A stretch of 64,000 bases of DNA, from the NCBI RefSeq assembly GCF_000353285.1, contig NZ_KB731324.1:1320577-1384576 (forward strand), read 5' to 3'. The DNA is from Leptolyngbya boryana PCC 6306 (GTDB lineage: Bacteria > Cyanobacteriota > Cyanobacteriia > Leptolyngbyales > Leptolyngbyaceae). The position numbers were made by a program, and so were the translations under genes. Positions 44,013-53,297 of this stretch are shown in pieces. The first letter of the stretch is position 1, and every line of letters begins with the position of its first letter. Under the pieces are notes generated by a model. It was given only the letters and a program-made list of their open reading frames with translations. It was not told the origin of the DNA and did not search any database.

Positions 44013-44813
44013 TCAGTGAAAGTTACTGCGAATAATTGTACTAAAGATATGGCTGGGCAGGAGCTTTCTTAAGATCACCGCAGTCCATGCGCCCGGATCA
44101 GCCGGATATCGCAGCCTTCGAGACGGATCGGTTGCAGCTTTGTAAATCGTTTTGGCAACGACTTCGGGTGCAGGTGCTTTTTCTCCAGCTTGGTTCATCT
44201 TCGGAATGATCTTGTTGACGTACTCGTCGTAAACCTTGAGATCTGAAGTCGCAATCTCAGGAGAGCGATCGTAGAAATCCGTTTTAATCGGGCCAGGTTC
44301 GATCAGTTTGACGCGAATATTGAATTGCTCTAATTCGTACTGCAATCCTTCTGAAAAGCCTTCTACTGCCCATTTTGTCGAGTTATAGAGCGAGTAAGTT
44401 GGAAAAGACATTTTTCCACCGATCGAGGCAACGTTGATAATCACGCCCGATCGGGACTCCCGAAAATGCGGCAATAAGGCGCGTGTGACTTCCATTAAGC
44501 CGAATACATTCGTGTCAAACTGCCGTTGGATTTGAGCCGGGGAGCAATTCTCGAATGCGCCCATAAGACCATAGCCTGCATTGTTGACGAGAACATCAAT
44601 TTTGCCGAATTCAAGAGATTTTGCGATCGCAGTATGAATCGAATCTGAATTTGTCACATCTAGCGGCAGAACGTGTATCTTGTCGGATGAGAAATTTGCC
44701 TTTTCTGGATTTCGCATGGTTGCAATTACGTTCCAGCCTTTTTCAGCAAACAAAATCGCAGTCGATCGACCAATTCCCGTCGATGCACCCGTAATGAGAA
44801 CTGTTTTAGACAT
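44013..44813 (-). CDS. short-chain dehydrogenase/reductase
   Basis: A 266-residue classical SDR oxidoreductase. The cofactor motif is TGASTGIGRS, followed by NNAGYG and the active-site tyrosine/lysine in YNSTKWAVEG with Ser upstream (INVASIGG). The glycine-rich motif and the basic residue at the end of the second strand (MRNPEKA) suggest NADP(H). Relatives act on varied alcohols and ketones, so no substrate is proposed. SbcD-like gene follows by 5 bases. Confidence 0.92.
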   Translation of the reverse strand: MSKTVLITGASTGIGRSTAILFAEKGWNVIATMRNPEKANFSSDKIHVLPLDVTNSDSIHTAIAKSLEFGKIDVLVNNAGYGLMGAFENCSPAQIQRQFDTNVFGLMEVTRALLPHFRESRSGVIINVASIGGKMSFPTYSLYNSTKWAVEGFSEGLQYELEQFNIRVKLIEPGPIKTDFYDRSPEIATSDLKVYDEYVNKIIPKMNQAGEKAPAPEVVAKTIYKAATDPSRRLRYPADPGAWTAVILRKLLPSHIFSTIIRSNFH

Positions 44814-44844
44814 AAGATTTCAGTGAGTTGCGACGAGAATACAA

Positions 44845-45099
44845 ATGAAACTAATTCTGTACAGTAAGCCAGGATGCCATCTCTGTGAAGGATTGCAAGA
44901 AAAACTTGAGCAGATTCACTCGCTCGCTTTTGATCTTGAGGTTCGAGATATCACCACTCGTGAGGATTGGTTTGCGGCTTATCAGTACGAAATTCCGGTT
45001 TTGTATCTCGACGATCGTGCTCTGCCCCGTCCTTCGCCAAGGTCGTCGATCTCACAATTGGAATCTATGTTACAGAATTACATGTCAGCAAACGATTAG
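44845..45099 (+). CDS. glutaredoxin-like protein
   Basis: An 84-residue thioredoxin-fold protein with the redox motif GCHLC (cysteines at residues 11 and 14) and the cis-proline in EIPVLYLDD. This is the size of glutaredoxin-family proteins in cyanobacteria. The role as a dithiol reductant is inferred from the motif. It ends 30 bases before murE on the same strand. Confidence 0.9.
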   Translation: MKLILYSKPGCHLCEGLQEKLEQIHSLAFDLEVRDITTREDWFAAYQYEIPVLYLDDRALPRPSPRSSISQLESMLQNYMSAND

Positions 45100-45129
45100 A
45101 AACTGAAAAACTCAGGCAAGGAGAGAGCG

Positions 45130-46635
45130 ATGCAACTCAGAAAACTTTTGGGAGAACTTTTGGCAACGTCGGGAGAACTCCCGAATCATCCTGCATTAGA
45201 AGCCGAAGTGAAGGGACTCACGACGAATTCCTTAGCAGTTCAGCCTGGAGATGTGTTTATCGGAATGCCGGGGACGCGGGTGGATGGTGGCGATTTTTGG
45301 CAAAGTGCGATCGCTGCTGGAGCGATCGCTGCCGTTGTTTCACCTCAAGCTGCTGAAAAAGCGAAAAGCGATCCTGCCTTTCAATCTGAGAATCCGCCTT
45401 TGGTGATTCCGTCTAGCGATATGGCTCAAACTTGCGCCCAACTGGCAACGACGTTCTATCACTCTCCTGCCCAAAAGCTCAAAATGATCGGAGTCACTGG
45501 CACCAATGGTAAAACGACGACGACGCATTTAATCGAATATCTGCTAGAGCGATCGGGCAAATCTTCTGCTTTATTAGGAACGCTGTACACGCGTTGGAAA
45601 GGCTTTCAACAAACGGCACTGCATACCACTCCCTTTCCAGTTGAATTACAACATCAATTGAAAAGCGCGATCGATGTGGGATGTGATTTTGCAGTCATGG
45701 AAGTGAGTTCTCATGCATTGGCACAGGGCAGAACCTTAGGTTGTGAATTCGAGGTGGCAGTCTTTACAAATTTGACGCAAGATCACCTCGATTTTCATCG
45801 CGATATGGATGACTACTTTGCGGCAAAAGCATTGTTGTTTGATTCGGGCTATTTGAAAGGAAAAGCGATCGTCAATCTGGATGATGCCTATGGTAAGAAA
45901 TTGGTAGAAAAGCTAAATCCGAAATCAGTGTGGACATACAGCACTCAAGAGAAAGCCGACCTTTGCACCAGCAATTTGCAATATGAGTCCGATGGTGTGA
46001 GTGGAACCTTGCATACGCCAATGGGAGATGCAGCCTTCAAATCGCCTTTAATTGGGCAATTTAACCTGGCAAATTTACTCGCTGCAGTTGGAGCCGCATT
46101 GCATTCTGGATTGGAATTAAGTGCGATCGTCGAAGCGCTGCCTGGTTTCTCTGGTGTTCCAGGACGCATGGAGCAAGTGCAGATTAAACCAGATCAAGAC
46201 ATTAGCGTAATTGTGGATTATGCCCATACGCCTGATAGTTTGGAAAACATGCTGAAAGCCTCCCGTCCGTTTATTTCAGGACAGATGATTTGTGTGTTTG
46301 GCTGCGGGGGAGATCGCGATCGTACTAAACGTCCGAAGATGGGAAATATCGCTGCAACTTTGGCAGATCAAGTCATCGTAACTTCTGATAATCCGCGAAC
46401 TGAAGATCCAGAGCAGATTTTGAAGGATGTCGTGGCAGGCATTCCAGATACAGTCAATCCGACAGTAATTGCAGATCGCGCAGTTGCCATCAAAACCGCA
46501 ATCATGCAGGCAAAACCGGGAGATGGAGTTTTGATTGCAGGCAAGGGGCATGAAGATTATCAAATTTTAGGAACGGAGAAGATTCATTTTGACGATCGAG
46601 AACAGGCGCGGGCGGCGTTAAGCGATCGGTATTAA
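45130..46635 (+). CDS. murE: UDP-MurNAc-L-Ala-D-Glu:meso-DAP ligase
   Basis: MurE adds meso-diaminopimelate to UDP-MurNAc-dipeptide in cytoplasmic peptidoglycan synthesis. The 501-residue protein has the P-loop VTGTNGKTTT near residue 122, the central VMEVSSHAL, and DNPR at residues 420-423, the motif that selects meso-diaminopimelate over lysine. A strong AAGGAG ribosome site precedes the ATG. Confidence 0.97.
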   Translation: MQLRKLLGELLATSGELPNHPALEAEVKGLTTNSLAVQPGDVFIGMPGTRVDGGDFWQSAIAAGAIAAVVSPQAAEKAKSDPAFQSENPPLVIPSSDMAQTCAQLATTFYHSPAQKLKMIGVTGTNGKTTTTHLIEYLLERSGKSSALLGTLYTRWKGFQQTALHTTPFPVELQHQLKSAIDVGCDFAVMEVSSHALAQGRTLGCEFEVAVFTNLTQDHLDFHRDMDDYFAAKALLFDSGYLKGKAIVNLDDAYGKKLVEKLNPKSVWTYSTQEKADLCTSNLQYESDGVSGTLHTPMGDAAFKSPLIGQFNLANLLAAVGAALHSGLELSAIVEALPGFSGVPGRMEQVQIKPDQDISVIVDYAHTPDSLENMLKASRPFISGQMICVFGCGGDRDRTKRPKMGNIAATLADQVIVTSDNPRTEDPEQILKDVVAGIPDTVNPTVIADRAVAIKTAIMQAKPGDGVLIAGKGHEDYQILGTEKIHFDDREQARAALSDRY

Positions 46636-46891
46636 TTTGAGTGATAGCTGTAGGGAGTGGGGAGTGGGGGAATGAGAAATTGCCTGACTCTCCTACTCGT
46701 TTACCACAATCAATCTGATAGAGGGATTAGAAAAAACCGGACTCAGAGTGCTCTCTAGTTCCCCACTCTGCAAAATTCATGCGGTTGACTACTCCCTACT
46801 CCCCACTCCCCACCATTTTCCCCTCCCACCCATGCCTCGATCCTCAATCTCCCTGATAGGATGGAAAAGCCGAAAACGAAGGGCTTAGATT
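46636..46891. repeat. intergenic inverted G/C-rich repeats after murE
   Basis: This 256-base spacer carries TAGGGAGTGGGGAGTGGGGG (46651-46670) and its near complement ACTCCCTACTCCCCACTCCC (46791-46810), plus a smaller pair CCCCACTC near 46762. Such GGGGAGT/ACTCCCC segments are common between genes in cyanobacteria and can fold into long hairpins; this one would span about 150 bases. They are noncoding as far as I can tell. Confidence 0.6.
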
Positions 46892-47332
46892 ATGACTCGC
46901 GCAATCATGGAAACCGACAAGGGCACAATCAATCTCGAATTGTTTGACAAAGATGCCCCAAACACCGTCAAGAATTTTGTCGATTTAGCAAACAAAGGCT
47001 TTTACGATGGGCTTGCATTCCATCGCGTCATTCCCAACTTTATGATCCAAGGTGGATGTCCGAACTCGCGGGAAGGCGCACCTGGAATGCCAGGAACCGG
47101 AGGCCCCGGCTACAAAATCAACTGCGAAATCAACCCGAACAAGCACGAAGCAGGCAGCCTATCGATGGCTCATGCTGGACGCAACACGGGCGGCAGCCAA
47201 TTCTTCATCTGCCATTCTGCACAGCCTCACCTCGATGGCGTGCATACCGTCTTTGGCAAAACCGAAGATATGGATGTTGTGAATGCAATTCGTGGAAACG
47301 ATCGCATTCTTTCCGTCAAGATCGAAGGCTAA
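46892..47332 (+). CDS. cyclophilin-type peptidyl-prolyl isomerase
   Basis: A 146-residue cyclophilin that speeds cis-trans isomerisation of prolyl peptide bonds. Core motifs are [15 protein letters not shown] with the catalytic Arg, GSLSMAH and GGSQFFIC. There is no signal peptide, so it acts in the cytosol. It is a short version of the family, with a complete catalytic core. Confidence 0.95.
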   Translation: MTRAIMETDKGTINLELFDKDAPNTVKNFVDLANKGFYDGLAFHRVIPNFMIQGGCPNSREGAPGMPGTGGPGYKINCEINPNKHEAGSLSMAHAGRNTGGSQFFICHSAQPHLDGVHTVFGKTEDMDVVNAIRGNDRILSVKIEG

Positions 47333-48015
47333 ACTCTGCCATATTTCGCGATCGCATTGGCTGATGAATCTGCTTGATTTGTCAGCCATGCCCAAATCTG
47401 ATCTCCGTAAGAAAAGTGCCACCATTCGTTCCAGTGTTGCTTAAATCCGGCAGCGGTCATTGCGTTTGATAGAATTTTGCGATGCTGACCGTATTCTGAA
47501 TCTGGTGGGAAATGATTTGGAAACGATCGCTCAGAAATCTCATCAATTTCTGATCCCATATCGATGACATTGCCATTGTCATCAATTAAAGTAATGTCGA
47601 TCGCGGCTCCCGTACTATGAGGTGGAGGTGTCGCAGGATCTAGATTCGGCATTGCCCAAAATTGATAGACTTGTTGCTGAAATTCTTCTCTCTGCGTTTC
47701 TGAAAGTGTTTCTAATTGCAATCCATTTGCATTGACTAATTCTGTAAACGTGTAATCGACCATAAATTGCTGAACTGCAACTGGGCGATAGGCATCAAAG
47801 ATTTGGATTTTCCAGCCGGGTCGAATTTTCTGCAATTCTGCATCGGCTTGAATTAAGCGATCGAGAATTCCTGCTCTGACAAAAAATGGCGACTTCTCTC
47901 CATAAGGTGCGCCTAATTTTGCATAAGGATGTGGGGTGACTCGATCGAACTGCTCTGAAATTTCGACCAGAGGTTCATGGCATTCGGCGATCGCAACTTT
48001 CTGATAAGGTTTCAT
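47329..48015 (-). CDS. VanX-type D-alanyl-D-alanine dipeptidase
   Basis: A 228-residue zinc metallopeptidase of family M15. Motifs include IFDAYRP, the zinc-binding [11 protein letters not shown], and the C-terminal EWWHFSYG with the other ligand and catalytic residues. Such enzymes split D-Ala-D-Ala, in non-pathogenic bacteria mainly for wall recycling; the name does not imply vancomycin resistance here, as no vanH/vanA partner is present. I place the start at ATG 48015, inside the end of yidD. It overlaps the cyclophilin gene by 4 bases at the 3' end. Confidence 0.9.
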   Translation of the reverse strand: MKPYQKVAIAECHEPLVEISEQFDRVTPHPYAKLGAPYGEKSPFFVRAGILDRLIQADAELQKIRPGWKIQIFDAYRPVAVQQFMVDYTFTELVNANGLQLETLSETQREEFQQQVYQFWAMPNLDPATPPPHSTGAAIDITLIDDNGNVIDMGSEIDEISERSFPNHFPPDSEYGQHRKILSNAMTAAGFKQHWNEWWHFSYGDQIWAWLTNQADSSANAIAKYGRV

Positions 48016-48232
48016 CTTTTTTCGGTGGAACAGGATCATAACCGCCCGGATTGAGCGGATGACAGCGACAAATTCGACGCACCGAGAGCCAACTGCCCTT
48101 GAGTACGCCATGTGTTTCTAAAGCCTCGATCGCATATTGTGAACAGGTTGGATAAAACCGACAAGTCGGCGGAAACAACGGTGAAATTGCGATACGATAG
48201 CCTCTTACCAATCCGATCAGCAGAATTTTCAT
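47975..48232 (-). CDS. yidD: membrane protein insertion efficiency factor YidD
   Basis: An 85-residue protein near the inner membrane that aids YidC-dependent insertion. The motif series [34 protein letters not shown] is unmistakable; the cysteine spacing is complete. It overlaps the start of the dipeptidase gene by 41 bases on the same strand, an unusual partnership. In many bacteria yidD sits with rnpA, but here it does not. Confidence 0.94.
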   Translation of the reverse strand: MKILLIGLVRGYRIAISPLFPPTCRFYPTCSQYAIEALETHGVLKGSWLSVRRICRCHPLNPGGYDPVPPKKDETLSESCDRRMP

Positions 48233-48262
48233 GTCTTCGATCGTAGTTCAAAACTCTATCCT

Positions 48263-49306
48263 ATGTCTTACTTTCGCCCAAGTGTGGATGCAATGGCGGG
48301 CTATGTGCCAGGAGAACAGCCGAAACCTGGAACGCCCATCATTAAGCTAAATACGAATGAGAATCCCTATTTGCCTTCGCCGAATGCGATCGCAGTTCTG
48401 AAAAGTCTCGATCCCGAATGGCTTCGCCGCTACCCTGATCCCTATGCAAATGATTTCAGACAAGCGACAAGCGAAGCATTGAACATTCCCAAAGATTGGA
48501 TCATGGTAGGAAATGGCAGCGATGACATGTTGAATGTTGTCGTGAGAGCCTGTGCAGAGCCGGGGCGTAAAGTCGTGTATCCGATGCCGACTTATGTCCT
48601 GTATCGGACTTTGACGGAAATTCAAGATGCCGATCGCTTAGAAATTCCTTATGGTGAAAACAATCAATTACCACTAAATGAACTGATTGCAGCTCAAGGG
48701 GCTGTAACTTTTATTGCTTCTCCGAATAGTCCTTCAGGGCATGTAGTTGCAATGTCCGATCTGCGTCAACTTGCCGCAAACTTGAACGGCGTACTTGTGA
48801 TTGATGAGGCATATGTCGATTTTGCTGAAGAGACCGCTTTGCCTTTAGTAGAACAGTTTCAGAATGTGATCATTTTGAGAACGCTTTCAAAAGGCTACAG
48901 TTTAGCAGGATTGCGGCTTGGATTTGCGATCGCGCAACCTCACCTCATTCGAGGCTTATTCAAAGTTCGTGATAGCTATAGTGTCGATGCGATCGCAACT
49001 TTAGTTGGTGCTGCCGCAATGCGTGACCAGGACTATAAAAATGAATGTGCGGAAAAAGTGAAGAGATCGCGAGAAAAATTAGCGATCGAACTTAGACAGT
49101 TAGGCTTTGAGGTCTGGAATTCTCAAACAAATTTCCTCCTCACTCAACCTCCAGGCAATGCTGCAAAAATCTATGAGGCGCTTAAGCAGCAAAACATCCT
49201 AGTACGCTACTTCAACCAACCAAACCTTGATGACAAACTTCGGATCAGCGTTGGTACAGATGAACAGAATCGAATTCTTATCACCACTCTTTCATCTCAA
49301 CTCTAG
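48263..49306 (+). CDS. hisC: histidinol-phosphate aminotransferase
   Basis: A 347-residue PLP enzyme of histidine biosynthesis. The cofactor lysine is in RTLSKGYSLAGLRLGFAI. The N-terminal LNTNENPYLPSP and the middle SPNSPSGHVV with VIDEAYVDF are HisC features. Tyrosine/phenylalanine transamination is a possible side role. It is divergent from yidD, only 30 bases away. Confidence 0.94.
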   Translation: MSYFRPSVDAMAGYVPGEQPKPGTPIIKLNTNENPYLPSPNAIAVLKSLDPEWLRRYPDPYANDFRQATSEALNIPKDWIMVGNGSDDMLNVVVRACAEPGRKVVYPMPTYVLYRTLTEIQDADRLEIPYGENNQLPLNELIAAQGAVTFIASPNSPSGHVVAMSDLRQLAANLNGVLVIDEAYVDFAEETALPLVEQFQNVIILRTLSKGYSLAGLRLGFAIAQPHLIRGLFKVRDSYSVDAIATLVGAAAMRDQDYKNECAEKVKRSREKLAIELRQLGFEVWNSQTNFLLTQPPGNAAKIYEALKQQNILVRYFNQPNLDDKLRISVGTDEQNRILITTLSSQL

Positions 49307-49326
49307 TCGGTCATAGATTAGCGTTC

Positions 49327-49566
49327 TCATTTATCATCCCCGAAGATAACAGCCATCACGTCAGCCGCTGTTCCTCGTTCTGCTGTGCCATTCCTGACAG
49401 CTTCCAGTGTCTTTTCTGCATTTTGAGCAATTTTCTGCCTCCGCTTCATCACCCGCCGTTTCTGAATCAAATCAAACAACTCATTCTGTTCATCCTCAGA
49501 GAGTGCTTCGACGTATTCAATAACCGTTTGAAAAGGCATCGCTTGAGTCATAGGGCATGTATTCAC
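49327..49566 (-). CDS. small antitoxin-like protein, no toxin partner visible
   Basis: A 79-residue acidic-then-basic helical protein. The sequence QTVIEYVEALSEDEQNELFDLIQKRR resembles small antitoxin-like proteins of cyanobacterial type II systems, which usually sit next to a PIN or RelE-type toxin gene. No toxin gene is adjacent: hisC is convergent on one side and a spacer lies on the other. In-frame ATG codons at 49551 and 49539 are possible starts. Confidence 0.6.
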   Translation of the reverse strand: MNTCPMTQAMPFQTVIEYVEALSEDEQNELFDLIQKRRVMKRRQKIAQNAEKTLEAVRNGTAERGTAADVMAVIFGDDK

Positions 49567-49629
49567 GAGTACTTCTCAAGTATATTCAGCCAAATTCTGG
49601 TCAGAATAACAAACTATTCAGCAGAGTAG

Positions 49630-51225
49630 CTAACTCAACTGGACAACTGCTTGATCTTCAACCAATGTTCGAGCCGTCAGTAAATCTTCCACCGTAATCC
49701 GCAAAAAACGATCGCGATCGACCATGAACTGCACCTTAATGCGATCGCTTCCCGGACTTCCCGGCGGATCGAGTTCAGCAATGCTCCGTGATCCATCTTT
49801 ATCATTCAACGCCTGCACCTGCGTTTGTGAGCTTGAAACATTGCGAGTTACTAAGCGATCGCCATCAAAGTAAACCTCGGTCTGAACTGTTTCGGCTCCT
49901 AACTCACCTACAATCAGTTCAATACTTGGCTGGCTCTCTAACGACGCTCCTAGCACCAATTCGACAGGATTCTCCATCGGGTAAGGCTGTCCTGCTTTAA
50001 TTAAAGGATGCCAATTATGGCGATTCTGCCGCCGATCCCAATAGCGAATTCCATAGCCGTGATAGAGAAAATCTTTTAGCTCAATGCCTTGGCTCAGTTG
50101 CAATGCCCCTTGAGCGATCGCTTCAAACGGCTTTTCACACCGAATCAAACGTTCATCAAAATATTGCTTCACCCAGTTCTGCACCGCTGGAATCTGAACC
50201 GTTCCACCGACCAGTAAAACCGCATCAATATCGCTCACGGCTAAGCCTTGTCTTCGGGCTTGTTGCAGCACTTGCTCCATCGATTCATCGAGCTTCGTAA
50301 AGAAACCGCGATCGCTCAAAATCTGCTCAAACTGCGATCGCGTTAAAGACAAGTCATAGCTTTCAAAACGCTCATCATCAAAGAAAACTTCCTGCGCTTC
50401 AGTGAAGAGCGAAAGCTGAATTTTCAATCGTTCTGCCAATCTCGAAATTAATGGCGTTGCTGTGAATCCTTGTGTATTCACAAAATGATCGACAAGCCAA
50501 TTATCCAGATCCGATCCGCCTAAATTTTGTCCAGCTTTTGCAATCACTCTCGCTGTCTTTGCTTGTTGTCCTGACTGTTCCTTAAATGATTTCTGTCCCC
50601 ATTTCAAAATAAATCCTGTCGGCTTTGCCGATTGATTCACATTCGTTTGAACAATCGACAAATCCAGTGTTCCCCCGCCAAAGTCAACCACGAGTAAAGT
50701 TTGTCGATCGACAAATCCATATCCCAATGCCGCTGCTGTTGGCTCATCAATCATCCGCACCTGATTAATATCCAAAGACTCACAAATCTGCCCGAGCCAA
50801 AGCCGATACGCTTCAAAACTATCCACTGGGACAGTAAAGACAATTGACTCTGCAATCTCTGGATCGGTCGTTTTCAACTGATTGATAATTTGGGTGAGAT
50901 ACCACTCGCCCACCTGCTCAAATCGAATCACCTGACCATCTAATTCGGGCAGAAATCCTTGCACCTCTGTTCCGATCCCGCGCTTGAAGTTGCGGAAAAA
51001 TCGGGAGTCCTGACTGATATCTAAACCACGATCGCGTACCTCCTGCCCGATCGTAACTTTGCCCTGTGCTGCATTTTCGGCATACAACAAACTGGGGATC
51101 AGCGATGGATTCTGGGCGAGACGTTGAGAAATTCCTGGAATTGCTAAAGTTTCTGGCTGCTGAGTCACAGCATTCCAGCGCGTAATGACGGTGTTACTGG
51201 TTCCGAAATCGATCGCGTAGGGCAT
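49630..51225 (-). CDS. Hsp70-like protein with actin-type ATPase fold
   Basis: A 531-residue Hsp70-family protein that begins directly with the phosphate-1 motif IDFGTSNTVITRW. It continues with the actin-fold signatures RMIDEPTAAALGYG, LLVVDFGGGTLDLSIV and AVLLVGGTVQIPAVQNWV, but it lacks the full substrate-binding domain of DnaK. The C-terminal 130 residues contain a beta-rich remnant (TEVYFDGDR, KVQFMVDRDRFLRITVED). Such short Hsp70-like proteins occur widely in cyanobacteria and other bacteria. The client is unknown. Confidence 0.9.
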   Translation of the reverse strand: MPYAIDFGTSNTVITRWNAVTQQPETLAIPGISQRLAQNPSLIPSLLYAENAAQGKVTIGQEVRDRGLDISQDSRFFRNFKRGIGTEVQGFLPELDGQVIRFEQVGEWYLTQIINQLKTTDPEIAESIVFTVPVDSFEAYRLWLGQICESLDINQVRMIDEPTAAALGYGFVDRQTLLVVDFGGGTLDLSIVQTNVNQSAKPTGFILKWGQKSFKEQSGQQAKTARVIAKAGQNLGGSDLDNWLVDHFVNTQGFTATPLISRLAERLKIQLSLFTEAQEVFFDDERFESYDLSLTRSQFEQILSDRGFFTKLDESMEQVLQQARRQGLAVSDIDAVLLVGGTVQIPAVQNWVKQYFDERLIRCEKPFEAIAQGALQLSQGIELKDFLYHGYGIRYWDRRQNRHNWHPLIKAGQPYPMENPVELVLGASLESQPSIELIVGELGAETVQTEVYFDGDRLVTRNVSSSQTQVQALNDKDGSRSIAELDPPGSPGSDRIKVQFMVDRDRFLRITVEDLLTARTLVEDQAVVQLS

Positions 51226-51407
51226 TGGAGATGAAGGTGAAACGAACAGATTCTTCTGACCTCACCAAATCACAACTCCTGCCTTTAGAGCAAGACTCCA
51301 AAAGTCAGAACTTCACTATGTATATCGGTGGACTTATGGCAAGCATAAATAATATTTTGTAACATAGAGGCACTTTGAACCTGTTGCACTCTCTCGGAAC
51401 CCACATT
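51226..51407. other. spacer upstream of the Hsp70-like gene
   Basis: A 182-base stretch between divergent genes. It must include the promoter of the minus-strand Hsp70-like gene. I see no small RNA or palindrome of note. Confidence 0.3.
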
Positions 51408-51626
51408 ATGTTTCGCAAACCTTCTGGCGAATCCGTCGCGTTTTTGGCGCGACTGCGCTCTAGTATCTGGATTCTCGGCATTTCATCCTGGCTCTTTGGC
51501 ATCGCAGACCGATCGATCGCTGCTTTAATGGACGGCTACCTCTCAGCACTCGACATCGCACAACTGTTCACAGCCTCGTTCTTCTTCGTGAGTTGGCTCT
51601 TTCTCAAACCGACAAAACTCTTTTAG
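51408..51626 (+). CDS. small membrane protein of unknown function
   Basis: A 72-residue candidate protein starting MFRKPSGESVAF with hydrophobic segments (SIWILGISSWLFGIADRSI and LFTASFFFVSWLFL) and a short basic tail. It may have an earlier in-frame start at 51375. The composition is protein-like and two membrane spans are plausible. I do not recognise the family. It lies upstream of apcA and on the same strand, 332 bases before it. Confidence 0.5.
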   Translation: MFRKPSGESVAFLARLRSSIWILGISSWLFGIADRSIAALMDGYLSALDIAQLFTASFFFVSWLFLKPTKLF

Positions 51627-51958
51627 CTGGAATCAAATCTGGCAACTGAACCAGGGTTGCCAGCGATCGCACCTCGCTACAGAATGGGCTAGCAATCGAG
51701 CACACGATTTTTGGCGGTGGAAATTATACAAACTTGTGGCACGTTTTTAATCGGAATTTCAGAACTTGCCTCAAACCTGAGTAAAGATATTACAAAATGT
51801 TGCAGAGCGCCCAGGAAGGTTAACGCAATGCCGCACAATAATTTTCGGAAGGTGGCGAAGTCAAAGGCGGTGGCTCAACCCAATCGCGTGACTCCAAAAC
51901 CACTTGGGGAACTCCCTTTTAAACAAATTCGGTTACATTTCTTTGGAGGAATCCATCA
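51627..51958 (+). promoter_or_regulatory. apcA upstream region
   Basis: This 332-base region must hold the apc promoter and leader. An open stretch inside it (51711-51962) would overlap the apcA start and looks like chance. A GGAGG ribosome site lies just before the apcA ATG at 51959 (TTTGGAGGAATCC). I do not identify -10 or -35 boxes with confidence. Confidence 0.45.
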
Positions 51959-52444
51959 ATGAGTATTGTCACGAAATCAATCGTGAATGCTGACGCTGAG
52001 GCACGTTACCTCAGCCCCGGCGAATTGGATCGGATCAAAGGCTTCGTCACCACTGGTGAAAAGCGTCTACGCATTGCTGAAACCTTGACGGGTGCTCGTG
52101 AGCGCATCGTGAAGCAAGCAGGCGACCAATTGTTCCAAAAGCGTCCTGACGTTGTTTCTCCTGGTGGAAACGCATACGGCGAAGAAATGACCGCAACCTG
52201 CTTGCGTGACTTGGATTACTACCTGCGCCTCGTAACCTACGGAATCGTAGCAGGCGACGTAACCCCGATCGAAGAAATCGGAGTCGTTGGTGTCAAAGAA
52301 ATGTACAACTCTTTGGGAACCCCGATCCCCGCAGTTGCAGAAGGCGTTCGTGCTATGAAGAGCGTTGCAACCTCCTTGCTCTCAGCTGATGATGCAGCAG
52401 AAGCAGGTGCTTACTTCGACTACCTCGTCGGTGCAATGCAGTAA
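51959..52444 (+). CDS. apcA: allophycocyanin alpha subunit
   Basis: A 161-residue phycobiliprotein of the phycobilisome core. The phycocyanobilin-binding cysteine is Cys81 in [14 protein letters not shown], and the family motif [12 protein letters not shown] is intact. With apcB it forms the (alpha-beta)3 trimer that passes excitation energy to chlorophyll. A GGAGG ribosome site precedes the ATG. apcB follows after 61 bases. Confidence 0.98.
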   Translation: MSIVTKSIVNADAEARYLSPGELDRIKGFVTTGEKRLRIAETLTGARERIVKQAGDQLFQKRPDVVSPGGNAYGEEMTATCLRDLDYYLRLVTYGIVAGDVTPIEEIGVVGVKEMYNSLGTPIPAVAEGVRAMKSVATSLLSADDAAEAGAYFDYLVGAMQ

Positions 52445-52505
52445 TTGCTCGCCACGATCGATTCTTTTTTAATTTAAGACCACGCGACTTACGGAACTTG
52501 AAATC

Positions 52506-52991
52506 ATGCAAGACGCAATTACCTCGGTAATCAACACTTCTGACGTTCAGGGTAAATACCTGGATAGCTCTGCGCTCGACAAACTCAAAGGCTACTTCGC
52601 AACTGGCGAACTGCGCGTTCGTGCAGCAACCACCATCTCTGCTAACGCAGCAGCGATCGTGAAAGAAGCAGTTGCTAAGTCCTTGTTGTACTCGGATGTA
52701 ACCCGTCCCGGTGGCAACATGTACACGACTCGTCGTTATGCTGCTTGCATCCGCGACCTCGACTACTACCTCCGCTACTCCACCTATGCAATGTTGGCTG
52801 GAGATCCTTCGATCCTCGATGAGCGCGTTCTCAACGGATTGAAAGAAACCTACAACAGCTTGGGCGTGCCTGTTACTTCGACTGTACAAGCAATCCAAGC
52901 AATGAAAGAAGTCACCGCTAGCTTGGTTGGTGCAGACGCTGGTAAAGAAATGGGCGTTTACTTCGACTACATCTGCTCTGGCTTGAGCTAA
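52506..52991 (+). CDS. apcB: allophycocyanin beta subunit
   Basis: A 161-residue phycobiliprotein partner of ApcA. The bilin-binding Cys81 ([13 protein letters not shown]) and Asn71 in RPGGNMY, the residue that is methylated in beta subunits, are present. It follows apcA closely and is followed by an unusually long gap before apcC. Confidence 0.98.
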   Translation: MQDAITSVINTSDVQGKYLDSSALDKLKGYFATGELRVRAATTISANAAAIVKEAVAKSLLYSDVTRPGGNMYTTRRYAACIRDLDYYLRYSTYAMLAGDPSILDERVLNGLKETYNSLGVPVTSTVQAIQAMKEVTASLVGADAGKEMGVYFDYICSGLS

Positions 52992-53297
52992 GACTAAGTT
53001 ACAGAACGAAATGCTGATCGCTTTTGTTCTTTAGCTTCTAAGTTTGGAAGTCTGGAGTGACGGTTAGGTTGTTGAGGCTCGTTTTGGCTTTTACGATTTA
53101 ATCTTGACTCTTGGCTTCCAACCTTTTAAAAACAGCATTGTTCTGTGATGCGATTTCGTTTACGATTTGTTAAGGCGCTATCATCAATAGCTGAGTCTAA
53201 GCGATCGCACTATTTTTGAGATCTTTCTAAACGCGACTTCCCTTCATTCGTAGGGGCACTTCTTCCTACCTTTTTATCCCTTAGGAGAGACCGACTC
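52992..53297 (+). promoter_or_regulatory. 306-base apcB-apcC spacer
   Basis: Abundant transcripts ending after apcB plus rarer ones covering apcC are known in several cyanobacteria, and this spacer is where such processing or termination would occur. It contains GTAGG (53250-53254) and CCTAC (53265-53269) arms followed by CTTTTT, a weak 5-bp hairpin just upstream of the apcC ribosome site (AGGAGA near 53283). No gene is visible. Confidence 0.5.

Noticed and set aside
47329-48015. VanX-like gene as a sign of vancomycin resistance.
   Set aside because: No vanH, vanA or regulator genes accompany it, and such dipeptidases are common housekeeping enzymes in Gram-negative-type bacteria.
51711-51962. 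83-residue plus-strand frame in the apcA upstream region.
   Set aside because: It runs into the apcA ribosome site and start and has no family resemblance. It is more likely untranslated leader.
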